A stretch of DNA of 64,000 nucleotides from Streptomyces qinglanensis (GCF_900111245.1 NZ_FOGO01000009.1:1-64000), one strand, 5' to 3'. Numbered from the stretch's first letter, positions 41,158 to 49,968 are shown. Notes: generated by a model not told the origin, from the sequence alone. A program made the numbers and translations.

Positions 41158-42627
41158 CTAGCTCGCGGCCACCGGGAGGTCGAACAGCACCCGGGTGCCG
41201 CCCGTGCTGCCGGGAAGCATGTCGAACGTGCCGCCCAACTCCCCCTCCACCAGCGTCCGGACGATCTGCAGCCCGAGGTTCCCGCCGCTCCTGGGGTCGA
41301 AGTCAACGGGCAGACCGCGGCCGTTGTCCTGCACCGTCACCAGCAGCCGCGCCCCGTCCTGCCCGGTGGCCGCTCCGCGCACGGCGTGCACCTCGACGGC
41401 GCCCTGTTCCTCGGCGCCGAAACCGTGCTCGATGGCGTTCTGCAGGACCTCGGTGAGCACCATGGACAGCGGGGTGGCGACCTCGGCGCCGAGGATGCCG
41501 AAGCGCCCCGTCCGGCGTCCGGTGATCCGGCCGGGTGAGATCTCCGCCACCATCGCGAGCACCCGGTCGGCGATCTCGTCGAAGTCCACCCGCTCGTCCA
41601 GGTTCTGGGACAGCGTCTCGTGCACGATGGCGATCGAGCCGACCCGCCGCACCGCCTCGCCGAGCGCCTCCTTGCCCTGTTCCGAGTCCATTCTGCGGGC
41701 CTGCAGGCGCAGCAGTGCGGCCACCGTCTGGAGGTTGTTCTTCACCCGGTGGTGGATCTCCCGGATGGTGGCGTCCTTGGTGATCAACTCGCGTTCGCGG
41801 CGGCGCACTTCCGTGATGTCCCGCAGCAGGATGAGCGAACCGATCCGCATGCCCTTGGGCTTGAGCGGGATGGCGCGCAGTTGCACGATGCAGTCGTTGG
41901 CCTCCACCTCGGCTCCGCGGGGCGCCCAGCCGCTGGCCAGCTTGACCATGGCCTCGTCCACCGCCCCCCGGGCCGGAGCCAGTTCCGCGGTGGCCTCGCC
42001 CAGGTGCAGCCCGACCAGATCGGCGGCCAGTCCCAGCCGGTGGTAGGCGGACAGCGCGTTCGGAGAGGCGTACTGCACATGACCGTCCGCGTCCAGCCGG
42101 ATCAGCCCGTCCCCCACACGCGGGACGTGGTCCATGTCCACCTCGTGCCCCGGGAACGGGAAGCTGCCCGCCGCGATCATCTGTGCGAGGTCGGAGGCGC
42201 TCTGCAGATAGGTCAGCTCCAGCCTGCTGGGGGTGCGGACCGTCAGCAGGTTGGTGTTGCGCGCGATGACCCCCAGGACCCGGCCCTCGCGGCGGACGGG
42301 GATGGACTCGACCCGCACCGGCACCTCCTCGCGCCACTCCGGGTCCCCCTCCCGCACGATCCGGCCCTCGTCCAGCGCGGCGTCCAGCAGCGGACGGCGC
42401 CCCCGGGGCACCAGATGGCCGACCATGTCGTCCTGGTGCGAGGTGGGACCGGTGTTCGGCCGCATCTGGGCGACCGAGACGTAGCGGGTGCCGTCCAGTG
42501 TGGGCACCCACAGCACGAGGTCGGCGAAGGAGAGGTCGGCGAGGAGCTGCCACTCGGACACCAGCAGGTGCAGCCACTCCAGCTCCACGGCGGAGAGGGC
42601 GGTGTGCTGGCGTACGAGGTCGTTCAT
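41158..42627 (-). CDS. Sensor histidine kinase (GAF-PAS-HisKA_2)
   Basis: A 489-residue cytoplasmic kinase, without membrane helices. The first about 200 residues are a GAF-like domain (DLSFADLVLWVPTLDGTRY...), residues 220-340 a PAS domain, and then the HisKA_2/HWE-type dimerisation site IREIHHRVKNNLQTVAALLR with the phospho-His. A HATPase domain follows (VLTEVLQNAIEHGFG, VQDNGRGLPVDFDP, GGNLGLQIV). This layout equals PdtaS of mycobacteria, whose partner PdtaR is an RNA-binding ANTAR regulator. No response regulator gene lies next to it. The ATG at 42627 has no strong ribosome site. Confidence 0.88.
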   Translation of the reverse strand: MNDLVRQHTALSAVELEWLHLLVSEWQLLADLSFADLVLWVPTLDGTRYVSVAQMRPNTGPTSHQDDMVGHLVPRGRRPLLDAALDEGRIVREGDPEWREEVPVRVESIPVRREGRVLGVIARNTNLLTVRTPSRLELTYLQSASDLAQMIAAGSFPFPGHEVDMDHVPRVGDGLIRLDADGHVQYASPNALSAYHRLGLAADLVGLHLGEATAELAPARGAVDEAMVKLASGWAPRGAEVEANDCIVQLRAIPLKPKGMRIGSLILLRDITEVRRRERELITKDATIREIHHRVKNNLQTVAALLRLQARRMDSEQGKEALGEAVRRVGSIAIVHETLSQNLDERVDFDEIADRVLAMVAEISPGRITGRRTGRFGILGAEVATPLSMVLTEVLQNAIEHGFGAEEQGAVEVHAVRGAATGQDGARLLVTVQDNGRGLPVDFDPRSGGNLGLQIVRTLVEGELGGTFDMLPGSTGGTRVLFDLPVAAS

Positions 42628-42767
42628 GGAGGGCACGGGGCCGAGGGTACGGCAGGCTGCCGCGCCGGCCGACGCCGACCGACCCCGCCCGGGTCCGTAC
42701 CCGGCGCCGGTGGGCCGGGTACGGAGGCCACGGAGAGCCGGAAACGGCCGATCCGTAGACAGACAGC

Positions 42768-42783
42768 CGTGGTCTAGTCCAGA
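42768..42783. promoter_or_regulatory. Possible DasR-responsive element (dre) upstream of the histidine kinase
   Basis: CGTGGTCTAGTCCAGA matches the dre consensus ACTGGTCTAGACCAGT at 12 of 16 positions, with the core TGGTCTAG intact. It is 141 bases upstream of the kinase start. Confidence 0.45.
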
Positions 42784-43059
42784 ATCCTTCCGGAAGAACT
42801 TCTGTCCTCCCCGCACAGGAGGGCGGATCGAGGCCCGCGGCGCTCTCTGCCCTGACAGCGCCGGGGCCTTGCAGCTCCGGGCTGCGGTGCCGGACGGGTT
42901 GAGGGTCCCGTACCGGCGCCGCGGCCCGTAGTGCGTTCCGGGCCCGAGGCGCGTTCCGGGCCGCTCACGGCCGCTCCCCCGCCTCCCCCGCCTCCGGGAC
43001 CATCGGCATCGCTGCGCCCTTCCGCGGCCTCCGACCGGCCTCCGGTGCCCCGCGGGACC

Positions 43060-43092
43060 CCGGCGTCGCGGGACGGGTTCCCGCGACGCCGG
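43060..43092 (-). terminator. Terminator of the das operon
   Basis: A perfect 14-bp stem (43060-43073 with 43079-43092) and a 5-base loop begin 7 bases after the stop of the class II aldolase gene. Confidence 0.82.
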
Positions 43093-43099
43093 CCATGGC

Positions 43100-43750
43100 T
43101 CAGGCGTGCCGGATCGCCTCGTCCGCCGGTACCGGGAAGCGCGTCGTGCGGTCCCCCAGCAACAGCGCGCGGTAGGTGGCCGTGGCCGCCTCCTCCAGGT
43201 TCATCGCCCGGCGGAAGGCCATCCCGACGTTCTCCCCCAGCGCCGAGCAGCCGTGGTGTGCCAGCAGCACGCAGTTGTGCTCCTTGGCCTGCTCGGCGGC
43301 GGTGTCGGCCAGTTCGTCCGAGCCGTTCGGATAGAAGTCGGTACGGCCCACGGACCGCACGTACACCGCGTGGTCCAGGGTCAGCAGCCGGATCTCGTGG
43401 CCGAGCGCGTCGACCAGCACGGCGTGCTGCGGGTGCATGTGGACGATCGCGTTGACGTCCTCGCGCACCCGGTAGGTGCGCTGGTGGAGCTTCCACTCGC
43501 TGGAGGGCTCCGGGTTGCCGGCGACGATCTCACCCGCCAGGTTCATGACGGTGAAGTCCTCCGGCACCAGCCGGTCCAGCCAGGTGCCCGCGCCCGTGAC
43601 CACGAACTCCTCGGAACCGGGCAGCCGGGCCGACAGATTGCCGCCGCTGGCCAGCACGAAGCCCCGGCGCACGGCGGTCGCCCCGACGTCGATGAGCTGC
43701 TCCACCAGGCCGTCGGCAGTGGTCGCCTGCTTCATGGACGGCTGCGCCAT
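43100..43750 (-). CDS. Class II aldolase/adducin family protein
   Basis: A 216-residue aldolase like L-fuculose/L-ribulose phosphate enzymes. It shows FVLASGGNLSARLPG (phosphate binding) and two clusters of potential zinc histidines, IVHMHPQHAVLVDALGHE and LLAHHGCSALGENVGMA. It would cleave a phosphorylated ketose to a three-carbon fragment and an aldehyde. As last gene of the long das operon it should act on an amino-sugar-derived or related sugar phosphate. The ATG at 43750 is 14 bases after the SIS gene. A second in-frame ATG at 43735 is possible. Confidence 0.8.
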   Translation of the reverse strand: MAQPSMKQATTADGLVEQLIDVGATAVRRGFVLASGGNLSARLPGSEEFVVTGAGTWLDRLVPEDFTVMNLAGEIVAGNPEPSSEWKLHQRTYRVREDVNAIVHMHPQHAVLVDALGHEIRLLTLDHAVYVRSVGRTDFYPNGSDELADTAAEQAKEHNCVLLAHHGCSALGENVGMAFRRAMNLEEAATATYRALLLGDRTTRFPVPADEAIRHA

Positions 43751-43764
43751 GCCGCGCCCCCCGT

Positions 43765-44826
43765 TCAGCGGGTCTCGGTGACCTTGGCGAGGGAGCGGGG
43801 CGCGTCCGGGTCCTGGCCGCGCGCCATGGTGACCTCGTAGGCGAGCATCTGCAGGGGCAGAATCTGGATCAGGGGCTGCAGTTCCTCGGGCAGTCCCTCG
43901 GTGGGGAGCGCGAAGCCGGCCGACGCCCGCTCCACCTCCTCGCGGCGGCCGATGACCACCAGGTCGGCCCCCCGGTCCCGGAGCCGCTCCAGCACCGGCT
44001 GCAGGGCCTCGCCACCCTTGCCGTCGGCGACCACGGCGATCACCGGCGAGATGTTGTCCACCATCGCCAGCGGGCCGTGCAGCAGATCGGCGCCGGAGTA
44101 GGAGAGCGCCGGGATGTAGCTGGTCTCCATCAGCTTCAGCGCGGCTTCCTTGGCCGTCGGGTAGCCGTAGCCGCGCGAGGTGAGCACCATGCGTTCGGCG
44201 AACCGGTAGCGCGCCGCCAGCGCTTTGACCTCGGCCCTGCGCTCCAGCACCGCCTCGGCGAGCTCGGGCAGCGCCTTGGCGGCCTCGGTGCCTCCGCCAC
44301 CGCGCAGGCCGTCCACGAACAGGTAGAGCGCCAGCAGCTCGGCGGTGTAGGTCTTGGTGGCGGGCAGCGCCTTCTCCGGGCCGGCCAGCACGTCGATATG
44401 GAACTCGCTCACCCGTGCGAGCGGCGAGTCGGCGTTGTTGGTGACGGCGAGCGTGATCGCGCCCGCCTCCCGGGCCGCCTCCGTGGAGGCCACCAGGTCC
44501 GGGCTGCCGCCGGACTGGCTGATGGTGATCACCAGGCAGTCGGTGAGGTCGGGGCGCGCGCCGTACGCGGTCGTCGTCGACATGGAGGTCAGCCCGCACG
44601 GTTTGCCGAGCTGGATCTCCAGCAGGTACTTCGCGTACAGCGCGGCGTTGTCCGAGGTGCCCCGCGCCGTCAGCAGGACGAAGCGCGGGTTCTTCGCGGC
44701 GATCCGCTCGGCCACCTCGCGGATGGCGGGAGCGCCCTCGTCCAGGATGCGGCGCAGCACGGCCGGCTGCTCGGCCATCTCACCGGACATGACGGTGCCC
44801 GGCTCGGACGGGGCGTTCGAGGACAT
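43765..44826 (-). CDS. SIS-domain aminosugar-phosphate isomerase/deaminase
   Basis: A 353-residue protein with two SIS domains and no glutaminase domain: VLLTARGTSDNAALYAKYLL, then VITISQSGGSPDLVASTEAA, and later VLTSRGYGYPTAKEAALKL and SYSGADLLHGPLAM. It resembles the C-terminal half of GlmS and the AgaS/GlmD deaminases. The expected reaction is deamination/isomerisation of glucosamine- or galactosamine-6-phosphate to a ketose phosphate. It occupies the position where the S. coelicolor das cluster encodes the glucosamine phosphate isomerase. The ATG at 44826 follows GGGAGGG. Confidence 0.85.
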   Translation of the reverse strand: MSSNAPSEPGTVMSGEMAEQPAVLRRILDEGAPAIREVAERIAAKNPRFVLLTARGTSDNAALYAKYLLEIQLGKPCGLTSMSTTTAYGARPDLTDCLVITISQSGGSPDLVASTEAAREAGAITLAVTNNADSPLARVSEFHIDVLAGPEKALPATKTYTAELLALYLFVDGLRGGGGTEAAKALPELAEAVLERRAEVKALAARYRFAERMVLTSRGYGYPTAKEAALKLMETSYIPALSYSGADLLHGPLAMVDNISPVIAVVADGKGGEALQPVLERLRDRGADLVVIGRREEVERASAGFALPTEGLPEELQPLIQILPLQMLAYEVTMARGQDPDAPRSLAKVTETR

Positions 44827-44901
44827 GCGGGTCCCTCCCAGGGGTGATGTTCGCGTGCGGTCGCGGTTCGATCCTACGGCGTGGCGGTTGGGCACGTTTT
44901 G

Positions 44902-44953
44902 CCCCGGGTCTCAGCCTCGGGTCTCAGTCCCGGGTCTCAGTCCCGGGTCTCAG
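44902..44953. repeat. Four tandem 13-bp repeats overlapping the dasD stop
   Basis: Units of the form TCCCGGGTCTCAG (44902-44914, 44915-44927, 44928-44940, 44941-44953); the last two are identical and the first two differ at one or two positions. On the coding strand each copy contains TGA, and the copy at 44941-44953 provides the stop codon of the glucosaminidase gene. Confidence 0.85.
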
Positions 44954-46491
44954 CCGCGGGCGATGACCTCGGCCGCGGCCCGTCCGCAGACCCGGGCCGC
45001 ACCGTGCGTGGCGATGTGCAGGGCGCCCTGCGGCGGCGCCTGGGGCAGGCCCATCTCGACCACCACGGTGTCCTCGCGGGCGGCGACGAGCCGCGCCACC
45101 GCGTCCGCAGTCCACGGGTGGCGGTGCAGGTCCCGGACGACCACGACGACCGGCCGCTCCCCCGCGTCGGCGAGCACCGCGGCGCCGACGTCCCCGTCGG
45201 CGGCCCGGTAGGTGCCCGTCCGGGTGCCCGGCACCATCCGCTCCAGCTCGGCGGCGGGCCCCCAGGGGGTCTCGTCGCCGACCGCGATGTTGGCCACCGA
45301 GGTGAGCGCCGCGACGTACAGCGGCCCGGCCGGACGGCGGTAGCGCTCCAGCCCGGTCACCACCAGCGCGCGCCGCGCCGCCTCCAGCCCGATGCCCGCT
45401 TCGGCACCGGCCCGGTCCGCGCGGAGGGCGGGGTCGGCCAGACCCCCCGTGTCCGACCGCCGCACCCCCCGCGCCCACGCGGCCAGGCCGCGCACCCGTG
45501 CCGCGGCGTCGGCCAGCCGCTCCTCGGCCAGCTCGCCGTCGCGCACCGCGCGCACCAGCGCGTCGCGGAGCCCCAGCACGGTGTCCTCGCCGGCCAGTCC
45601 GCCGCCGACGCAGATGGCATCGGCCCCGGCGGCGAGCGCGAGGACGCTGCCGCGTTCGAGGCCGTAGGTGGCGGAGATGGCCCGCATCTCCATTCCGTCG
45701 GTGACGACGAGCCCCTGGTGGCCCAGGCCCCCCTGGTCGCGGGGGGCCCGCAGCAGCCCGGTCAGCGCCGCGGGGCTGAGGGTGCCGGGGCGCGCGGCGT
45801 CCAGCGCCGGGAGCAGGATGTGGGCGCTCATCACGCACTTGCTGCCCGCCTCGACCGCCGCGGCGAACGGGACCAGCTCGCGGGTCCGGAGCGTCTCCAG
45901 ATCGGCGTCGATGCGGGGCATGTCGTGGTGCGAGTCGACGGCGGTGTCCCCGTGCCCGGGGAAGTGCTTGACGCAGGCGGCGACCCCGGCCGCCTGGAGG
46001 CCCTCGACGTAGGCGACGGTGTGCCGGGCGACGAGGTGCGGGTCCCCGCCGAAGGAGCGCACACCGATGACGGGGTTGTCCGGGTTGGAGTTGACGTCGC
46101 CGGAGGGCGCCCAGTTGAGGTTGACGCCGGCCGCGGCGAGCCTGCTGCCGAGTTCGAACGCCACCGCCCGGGTCAGGTCCGGGTCGTCGACGCGGCCGAG
46201 GGCGAGGTTGCCGGGGTAGGAGGAGCCGGTCCGCACCTCCAGCCGGGTGACGTCGCCGCCCTCCTCGTCGATGGCGACCAGCAGGTCCGGGCGGACGTCG
46301 CGGAGCTGCTCGGTGAGCAGGGCGAGCTGCTGGGCGGACTCGATGTTCCGCCCGAACAGGCCGACCGAGGCGAGGCCCTCCTCCAGGTGCCGCAGCAGCC
46401 AGGCGGGTGCGGAGGTCCCGGCGAAGCCGGGCTGGAGGACGGCGAGGGCGTCGCGGGTGAGGGTGTCGGAGGCTCGGAGTGAGGTGGTCAT
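44950..46491 (-). CDS. dasD: Glycoside hydrolase family 3 N-acetylglucosaminidase (NagZ-like)
   Basis: A 513-residue GH3 enzyme. VAIDEEGGDVTRLE and NLNWAPSGDVNSNPDNP form the barrel, and CVKHFPGHGDTAVDSHHD is the NagZ signature loop with the His/Asp acid-base. LVVTDGMEMRAI carries the Asp nucleophile. The C-terminal 180 residues form a second domain as in longer actinobacterial enzymes. No signal peptide, so it acts in the cytoplasm, hydrolysing imported chitobiose or N-acetylglucosaminyl compounds. It follows dasC in the das operon, with a 140-base gap holding a tandem repeat. Confidence 0.9.
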   Translation of the reverse strand: MTTSLRASDTLTRDALAVLQPGFAGTSAPAWLLRHLEEGLASVGLFGRNIESAQQLALLTEQLRDVRPDLLVAIDEEGGDVTRLEVRTGSSYPGNLALGRVDDPDLTRAVAFELGSRLAAAGVNLNWAPSGDVNSNPDNPVIGVRSFGGDPHLVARHTVAYVEGLQAAGVAACVKHFPGHGDTAVDSHHDMPRIDADLETLRTRELVPFAAAVEAGSKCVMSAHILLPALDAARPGTLSPAALTGLLRAPRDQGGLGHQGLVVTDGMEMRAISATYGLERGSVLALAAGADAICVGGGLAGEDTVLGLRDALVRAVRDGELAEERLADAAARVRGLAAWARGVRRSDTGGLADPALRADRAGAEAGIGLEAARRALVVTGLERYRRPAGPLYVAALTSVANIAVGDETPWGPAAELERMVPGTRTGTYRAADGDVGAAVLADAGERPVVVVVRDLHRHPWTADAVARLVAAREDTVVVEMGLPQAPPQGALHIATHGAARVCGRAAAEVIARG

Positions 46492-46563
46492 GCGGCGCGG
46501 TGTCCCTTCACTTCACTGCTGTGCCATGGGGTCGGGCGGCGGTGTCGCACAGTGGTGCCTGTT

Positions 46564-46608
46564 TCCCTGTGGTCCCTGTGGTCCCTGTGGTCCCTGTGGT
46601 CCCTGTGT
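46564..46608. repeat. Five tandem 9-bp repeats between dasC and dasD
   Basis: TCCCTGTGG is repeated four times exactly (46564-46599), and a fifth copy ends in T (46600-46608), in the noncoding gap of 140 bases. Confidence 0.85.
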
Positions 46609-46631
46609 CCCGTGTCCTTCTGCTCCTCGCC

Positions 46632-47462
46632 CTATCCCTTGACCGCGCCGGAGGCCAGGCCGGCGACGGCCTTGCGCTGGAGGTAGAGGAAGAGCAGCAG
46701 GATCGGCACGGCGAAGAGGGAGGCGGCCGCCATGGTGGCACCCCAGTCGTCGCCGAAGGCGGTCTGGAACTTCGACAGCCACAGCGGCAGCGTCTGCGCC
46801 TCGTCGTCCTTGTTGAGGATGAGCACCAGGGGGAATTCGTTCCACGCCGTGATGAACCCGAACAGCGAGGTGGCCATCAGGCCGGGGGCCAGCAGCGGGA
46901 AGATCACCCGGCGGAACGCCTGGAGCCGGGTGCAGCCGTCGACCATGGCCGACTCCTCCAGGTCCTTGGGCACGGCGGCGACGTAGCCACGCAGGGTGAT
47001 GATCGTCAGCGGCAGCACCATGACGGTGTAGAAGAGCGTGAGCGGCACCAGGCTGTTCAGCATCTCGGCGTCGCGCACGATCATGTAGATCGCGATGACC
47101 ATGACCTCCCAGGGCGCCATCTGGGCGACCATGAAGGTCAGCAGGATGCCCTTGCGGCCCTTGAAGCGCATCCGGGCGAGCGCGAACGAGGCGAAGAGCG
47201 CCACGAGCAGTGAGAGTCCGACGGCCAGCACCGTGACGGTGACGGAGTTGCGGACCAGCGTCCAGAAGTTCTCGGCGTTGACCGCCGTGCTGAAGTGCTC
47301 GAAGGTGGGCGAGGTGGGGAACCAGACGGGGTCCTCGCTGATGATCTGCCCGTTCGGCTTGAACGCCGTGTTGAACATCCAGTACACGGGAAAGGCGAAC
47401 GCCGCGAACAGCACCAGTGCGGTCGCGTTCGGCCATATCCGGCCCAGCAGTGACCGTCGCAT
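46632..47462 (-). CDS. dasC: Chitobiose ABC transporter permease DasC
   Basis: A 276-residue MalG-type permease with six membrane segments (first ATALVLFAAFAFPVYWMF). The EAA loop reads AVPKDLEESAMVDGCTRLQAF. It forms the membrane channel with DasB for N,N'-diacetylchitobiose. The start ATG overlaps the dasB stop by one base (TGATG). No ATPase gene is present in the operon, as in S. coelicolor, where MsiK energises the transporter. Confidence 0.93.
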   Translation of the reverse strand: MRRSLLGRIWPNATALVLFAAFAFPVYWMFNTAFKPNGQIISEDPVWFPTSPTFEHFSTAVNAENFWTLVRNSVTVTVLAVGLSLLVALFASFALARMRFKGRKGILLTFMVAQMAPWEVMVIAIYMIVRDAEMLNSLVPLTLFYTVMVLPLTIITLRGYVAAVPKDLEESAMVDGCTRLQAFRRVIFPLLAPGLMATSLFGFITAWNEFPLVLILNKDDEAQTLPLWLSKFQTAFGDDWGATMAAASLFAVPILLLFLYLQRKAVAGLASGAVKG

Positions 47463-48484
47463 CAGGCCCTGCCCCCCTTGCTCTTCTCGGAACCCTCGGC
47501 CTCGTCCGCGCTCTCCTGCCGGATCACCAGCCGCAGGTAGTAGGACATCAGGGCCAGCAGGATCAGGATCGTCAGGACGGAGATCGCCGCACCGGCTCCG
47601 TAGTGCTGGTTGCCGACGCCCTCCACGAACGCGTACACGGGCAGCGTCTCGGTGAGCCGGTCGGGACCGCCCTGGTTGATGGCGAACACCTGCGGGAACG
47701 CCTTGAAGATCCAGATGACTTCGAGGAACGTCGCGACCATCAGGAACGGCTTGAGGAACGGGAAGGTGACGTTCTTGAAGCTCTGCCAGGCCCCCGCGCC
47801 GTCCAGCGCCGCGGCCTCGTACAGCTCCTTGGCGATGGTCGTCGTCGCGGCGTAGAGGTTGATCGCGACGAACGGGACGGACGTCCACACCAGCAGCAGC
47901 GAGATGACGAAGAACGTGGACAGTTGCGTCCCGGTCCAGTTGTAGTCGGCCATCGAGTCGAAGCCGATCTTGGCAAGCACCCAGTTGACGACACCGAACC
48001 GCTGGGCGAACAGCCACTGGTAGACGGTGGTGGCGGCGATGATCGGCATCGCCCAGGCCAGCACCAGGGCGACCGACAGCAGCAGCCGCATCTTGGACCC
48101 GAGCCGCGCGAGCAGCAGTCCGACGAGGGTGCCGACCACGATGATCACGACGACATTGACGAGGGTGAAGATCACCGACCGCAGGGTGACCCGCCAGAAG
48201 GTGTCGTTCCCGAGCGTGTCCGCGTAGTTCTCGAACCCGTTCCACTCGGTGACATGCTGGATCAACTGCGTCATGTTGAGGTTCTGGAACGACAACATGC
48301 CGTTGGTGACCAGCGGATACCCGAGGAAGACCGCGGTCAGCCCGAGGGCGGGCAGCAGCAGGAGGTAGGGCAGTGTGCCCTTCCTGGCGAGCCGGCCGGC
48401 GCGCGGCGGCGGGCCGGCCACCTCCACCGTCCTGACGGGCGTCCTGCCGCGAGGAGGCGCCGCCTCATCGGTTTTCACAGACAT
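47462..48484 (-). CDS. dasB: Chitobiose ABC transporter permease DasB
   Basis: A 340-residue MalF-type permease. A 35-residue cytoplasmic Pro/Arg-rich N-terminus is followed by six membrane segments (LPYLLLLPALGLTAVFLGYP first). The EAA loop is KELYEAAALDGAGAWQSFKNV, the hallmark of the family. It pairs with DasC. A 66-base gap separates it from dasA. The operon is under DasR control from the dasA promoter. Confidence 0.93.
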   Translation of the reverse strand: MSVKTDEAAPPRGRTPVRTVEVAGPPPRAGRLARKGTLPYLLLLPALGLTAVFLGYPLVTNGMLSFQNLNMTQLIQHVTEWNGFENYADTLGNDTFWRVTLRSVIFTLVNVVVIIVVGTLVGLLLARLGSKMRLLLSVALVLAWAMPIIAATTVYQWLFAQRFGVVNWVLAKIGFDSMADYNWTGTQLSTFFVISLLLVWTSVPFVAINLYAATTTIAKELYEAAALDGAGAWQSFKNVTFPFLKPFLMVATFLEVIWIFKAFPQVFAINQGGPDRLTETLPVYAFVEGVGNQHYGAGAAISVLTILILLALMSYYLRLVIRQESADEAEGSEKSKGGRA

Positions 48485-48550
48485 TCAAACTCCCACCCGG
48501 TTGTGGGGGCGGTGCCTGGCACCGCCCCCACCCCCGCCCTGGCGAACGGG

Positions 48551-49828
48551 TCACTGCTTCTGCGACAGCCTCTTGTTCATCTCGCCCTCGACAGCCTTGG
48601 CGGCGTCGGCGTGCGACTTCCCCTTCAGGACCGACGTCATATAGGTCTTGATCGGGTTGGGCGGGTTCTCCACGGCACCCCACTCCGGGATGAGCGGCGT
48701 CAGACCGCCGCCCTCGACCGCGGGCGCGGCGGCCTCGGCGGCGGGGTTGCCCTTCAGATTGCTCTGCAGCGCGGACTTGTTGGGGATGACCCCGCCTTCC
48801 TCGGCGAGCTCGCCCTCGTACTTGTCGGACAGCGCGATCTTCAGGAACTCCTTGGCGAGCTCCTGCTTCTCGCTGCCGGCCGCGACGGCGAGGTTCGAGC
48901 CGCCGAGGAAGACGCCCTCGGGCTCGTCGGCGGTCTCACCCGGGATGGTGAAGTAGCCGATGTCCTTCTCGATCTTCTTGTTGGCCTTGATCGCGGTGGC
49001 CGCTTCCCAGCTCAGTCCGATGAAGGCGCCGGTCTTGCCCTTGGCGAAGACCTCGGCCTGCTGCGGGGTGGCCTCGTCCTTGTCCTTGGGCGCATCGGAG
49101 TAGGAGGCGTACTTCTTGTAGAGGTCCATGGCCTTGCCGACCTTGGGGTCGGCGAGGTTGGAGACCCACTTGCCGCCCTTCTTCTTCACCAGGTCGGCGT
49201 CCTGGCCGATGAGCAGGCCGTCCAGGAAATACCAGTTCTGGCCGGGCATGTAGAGGGGCTCGGCGTCGGTCTTCTTGCCGATTTTCTCGAGCGCGTCGAA
49301 GAATTCCTGGCGGGTCTTGGGCGTGCCCTTGATGCCCGCTTCGGACCAGATCTTCTTGTTGTAGATGACCGTGCGGTTGACGGCGAACCAGGGTGCTGCG
49401 TACTGCTTTCCGTCGTAGACCGCGGACTTGTTGAGGGAGGGCGTCCAGTCCTTGCCCAGCCCCTTCTTCAGGTCGCCGAGATCGGCCAGTCCGCCGGTGC
49501 GGGCGTACGCCGGGGTCTGCGTGTTGCCGACCTCGATCACGTCCGGCGGGTCGGACTCGGAGAGGGCGGTGGTGATCTTCTGCTGGATGCCGTTCCACTG
49601 CTGGACTTCCAGCTTCAGCTTGGCGCCGGTCTTCTTCTCGAAGGCCGCCTTGACGTCCTTGGTCCACTGATCGGGCGTGGAGCCGTCCATCGCCCAGAGG
49701 GTCAGGGTCTGGCCCTTGAAGCTCTCGGGGCCGTCCTTCTTGTCGTCGTCCGACCCGCAGGCCGCGACGTTCACCATCAGCACCGCGACACCGGCCGCGG
49801 CAATGAGGCCCCTATGTATGCGTACCAC
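48551..49828 (-). CDS. dasA: Chitobiose-binding lipoprotein DasA
   Basis: A 425-residue family 1 solute-binding protein. The leader has basic residues, then GLIAAAGVAVLMVNVAACGSD, an Ala-Ala-Cys lipobox. The mature protein shows LTLWAMDGSTPDQWTKD and GQNWYFLDGLLIGQDAD. DasA of S. coelicolor binds N,N'-diacetylchitobiose and controls development through GlcNAc uptake. The GTG at 49828 follows GGGGAG. Two dre-like sites lie 60-110 bases upstream. Confidence 0.94.
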   Translation of the reverse strand: MVRIHRGLIAAAGVAVLMVNVAACGSDDDKKDGPESFKGQTLTLWAMDGSTPDQWTKDVKAAFEKKTGAKLKLEVQQWNGIQQKITTALSESDPPDVIEVGNTQTPAYARTGGLADLGDLKKGLGKDWTPSLNKSAVYDGKQYAAPWFAVNRTVIYNKKIWSEAGIKGTPKTRQEFFDALEKIGKKTDAEPLYMPGQNWYFLDGLLIGQDADLVKKKGGKWVSNLADPKVGKAMDLYKKYASYSDAPKDKDEATPQQAEVFAKGKTGAFIGLSWEAATAIKANKKIEKDIGYFTIPGETADEPEGVFLGGSNLAVAAGSEKQELAKEFLKIALSDKYEGELAEEGGVIPNKSALQSNLKGNPAAEAAAPAVEGGGLTPLIPEWGAVENPPNPIKTYMTSVLKGKSHADAAKAVEGEMNKRLSQKQ

Positions 49829-49890
49829 AGCATTCTCCCCTGCACACTGGAACGCTCCGCACCGCAAATCCGGAGTGGCTTCCGGACGGA

Positions 49891-49906
49891 GTTGGTTTAG
49901 ACCAAT
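49891..49906. promoter_or_regulatory. DasR-responsive element (dre) 1 upstream of dasA
   Basis: GTTGGTTTAGACCAAT agrees with ACTGGTCTAGACCAGT at 12 of 16 positions and is almost perfectly palindromic. It is 63 bases from the dasA start, between dasA and dasR. Confidence 0.82.
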
Positions 49907-49919
49907 GAGATGAAGAGAG

Positions 49920-49935
49920 CTTGGCCTAGACCTTT
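49920..49935. promoter_or_regulatory. DasR-responsive element (dre) 2
   Basis: CTTGGCCTAGACCTTT matches 11 of 16 consensus positions and lies 29 bases from dre 1, closer to dasR. The pair probably controls both divergent genes. Confidence 0.65.
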
Positions 49936-49968
49936 AGGGGTGTCAACGGTGTATAAAGCTCGCTGTCG

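Larger units (their letters stand above)
42628..43099. other. Intergenic stretch between das operon end and histidine kinase
   Basis: No gene is seen in these 472 bases. The right end holds the das operon terminator, and a dre-like site lies at 42768-42783. The middle consists of very GC-rich low-complexity sequence. Confidence 0.5.

Noticed and set aside
46479..46642. Tandem 9-bp array considered as a CRISPR-like repeat
   Set aside because: The units are contiguous with no spacers, so it is a minisatellite.
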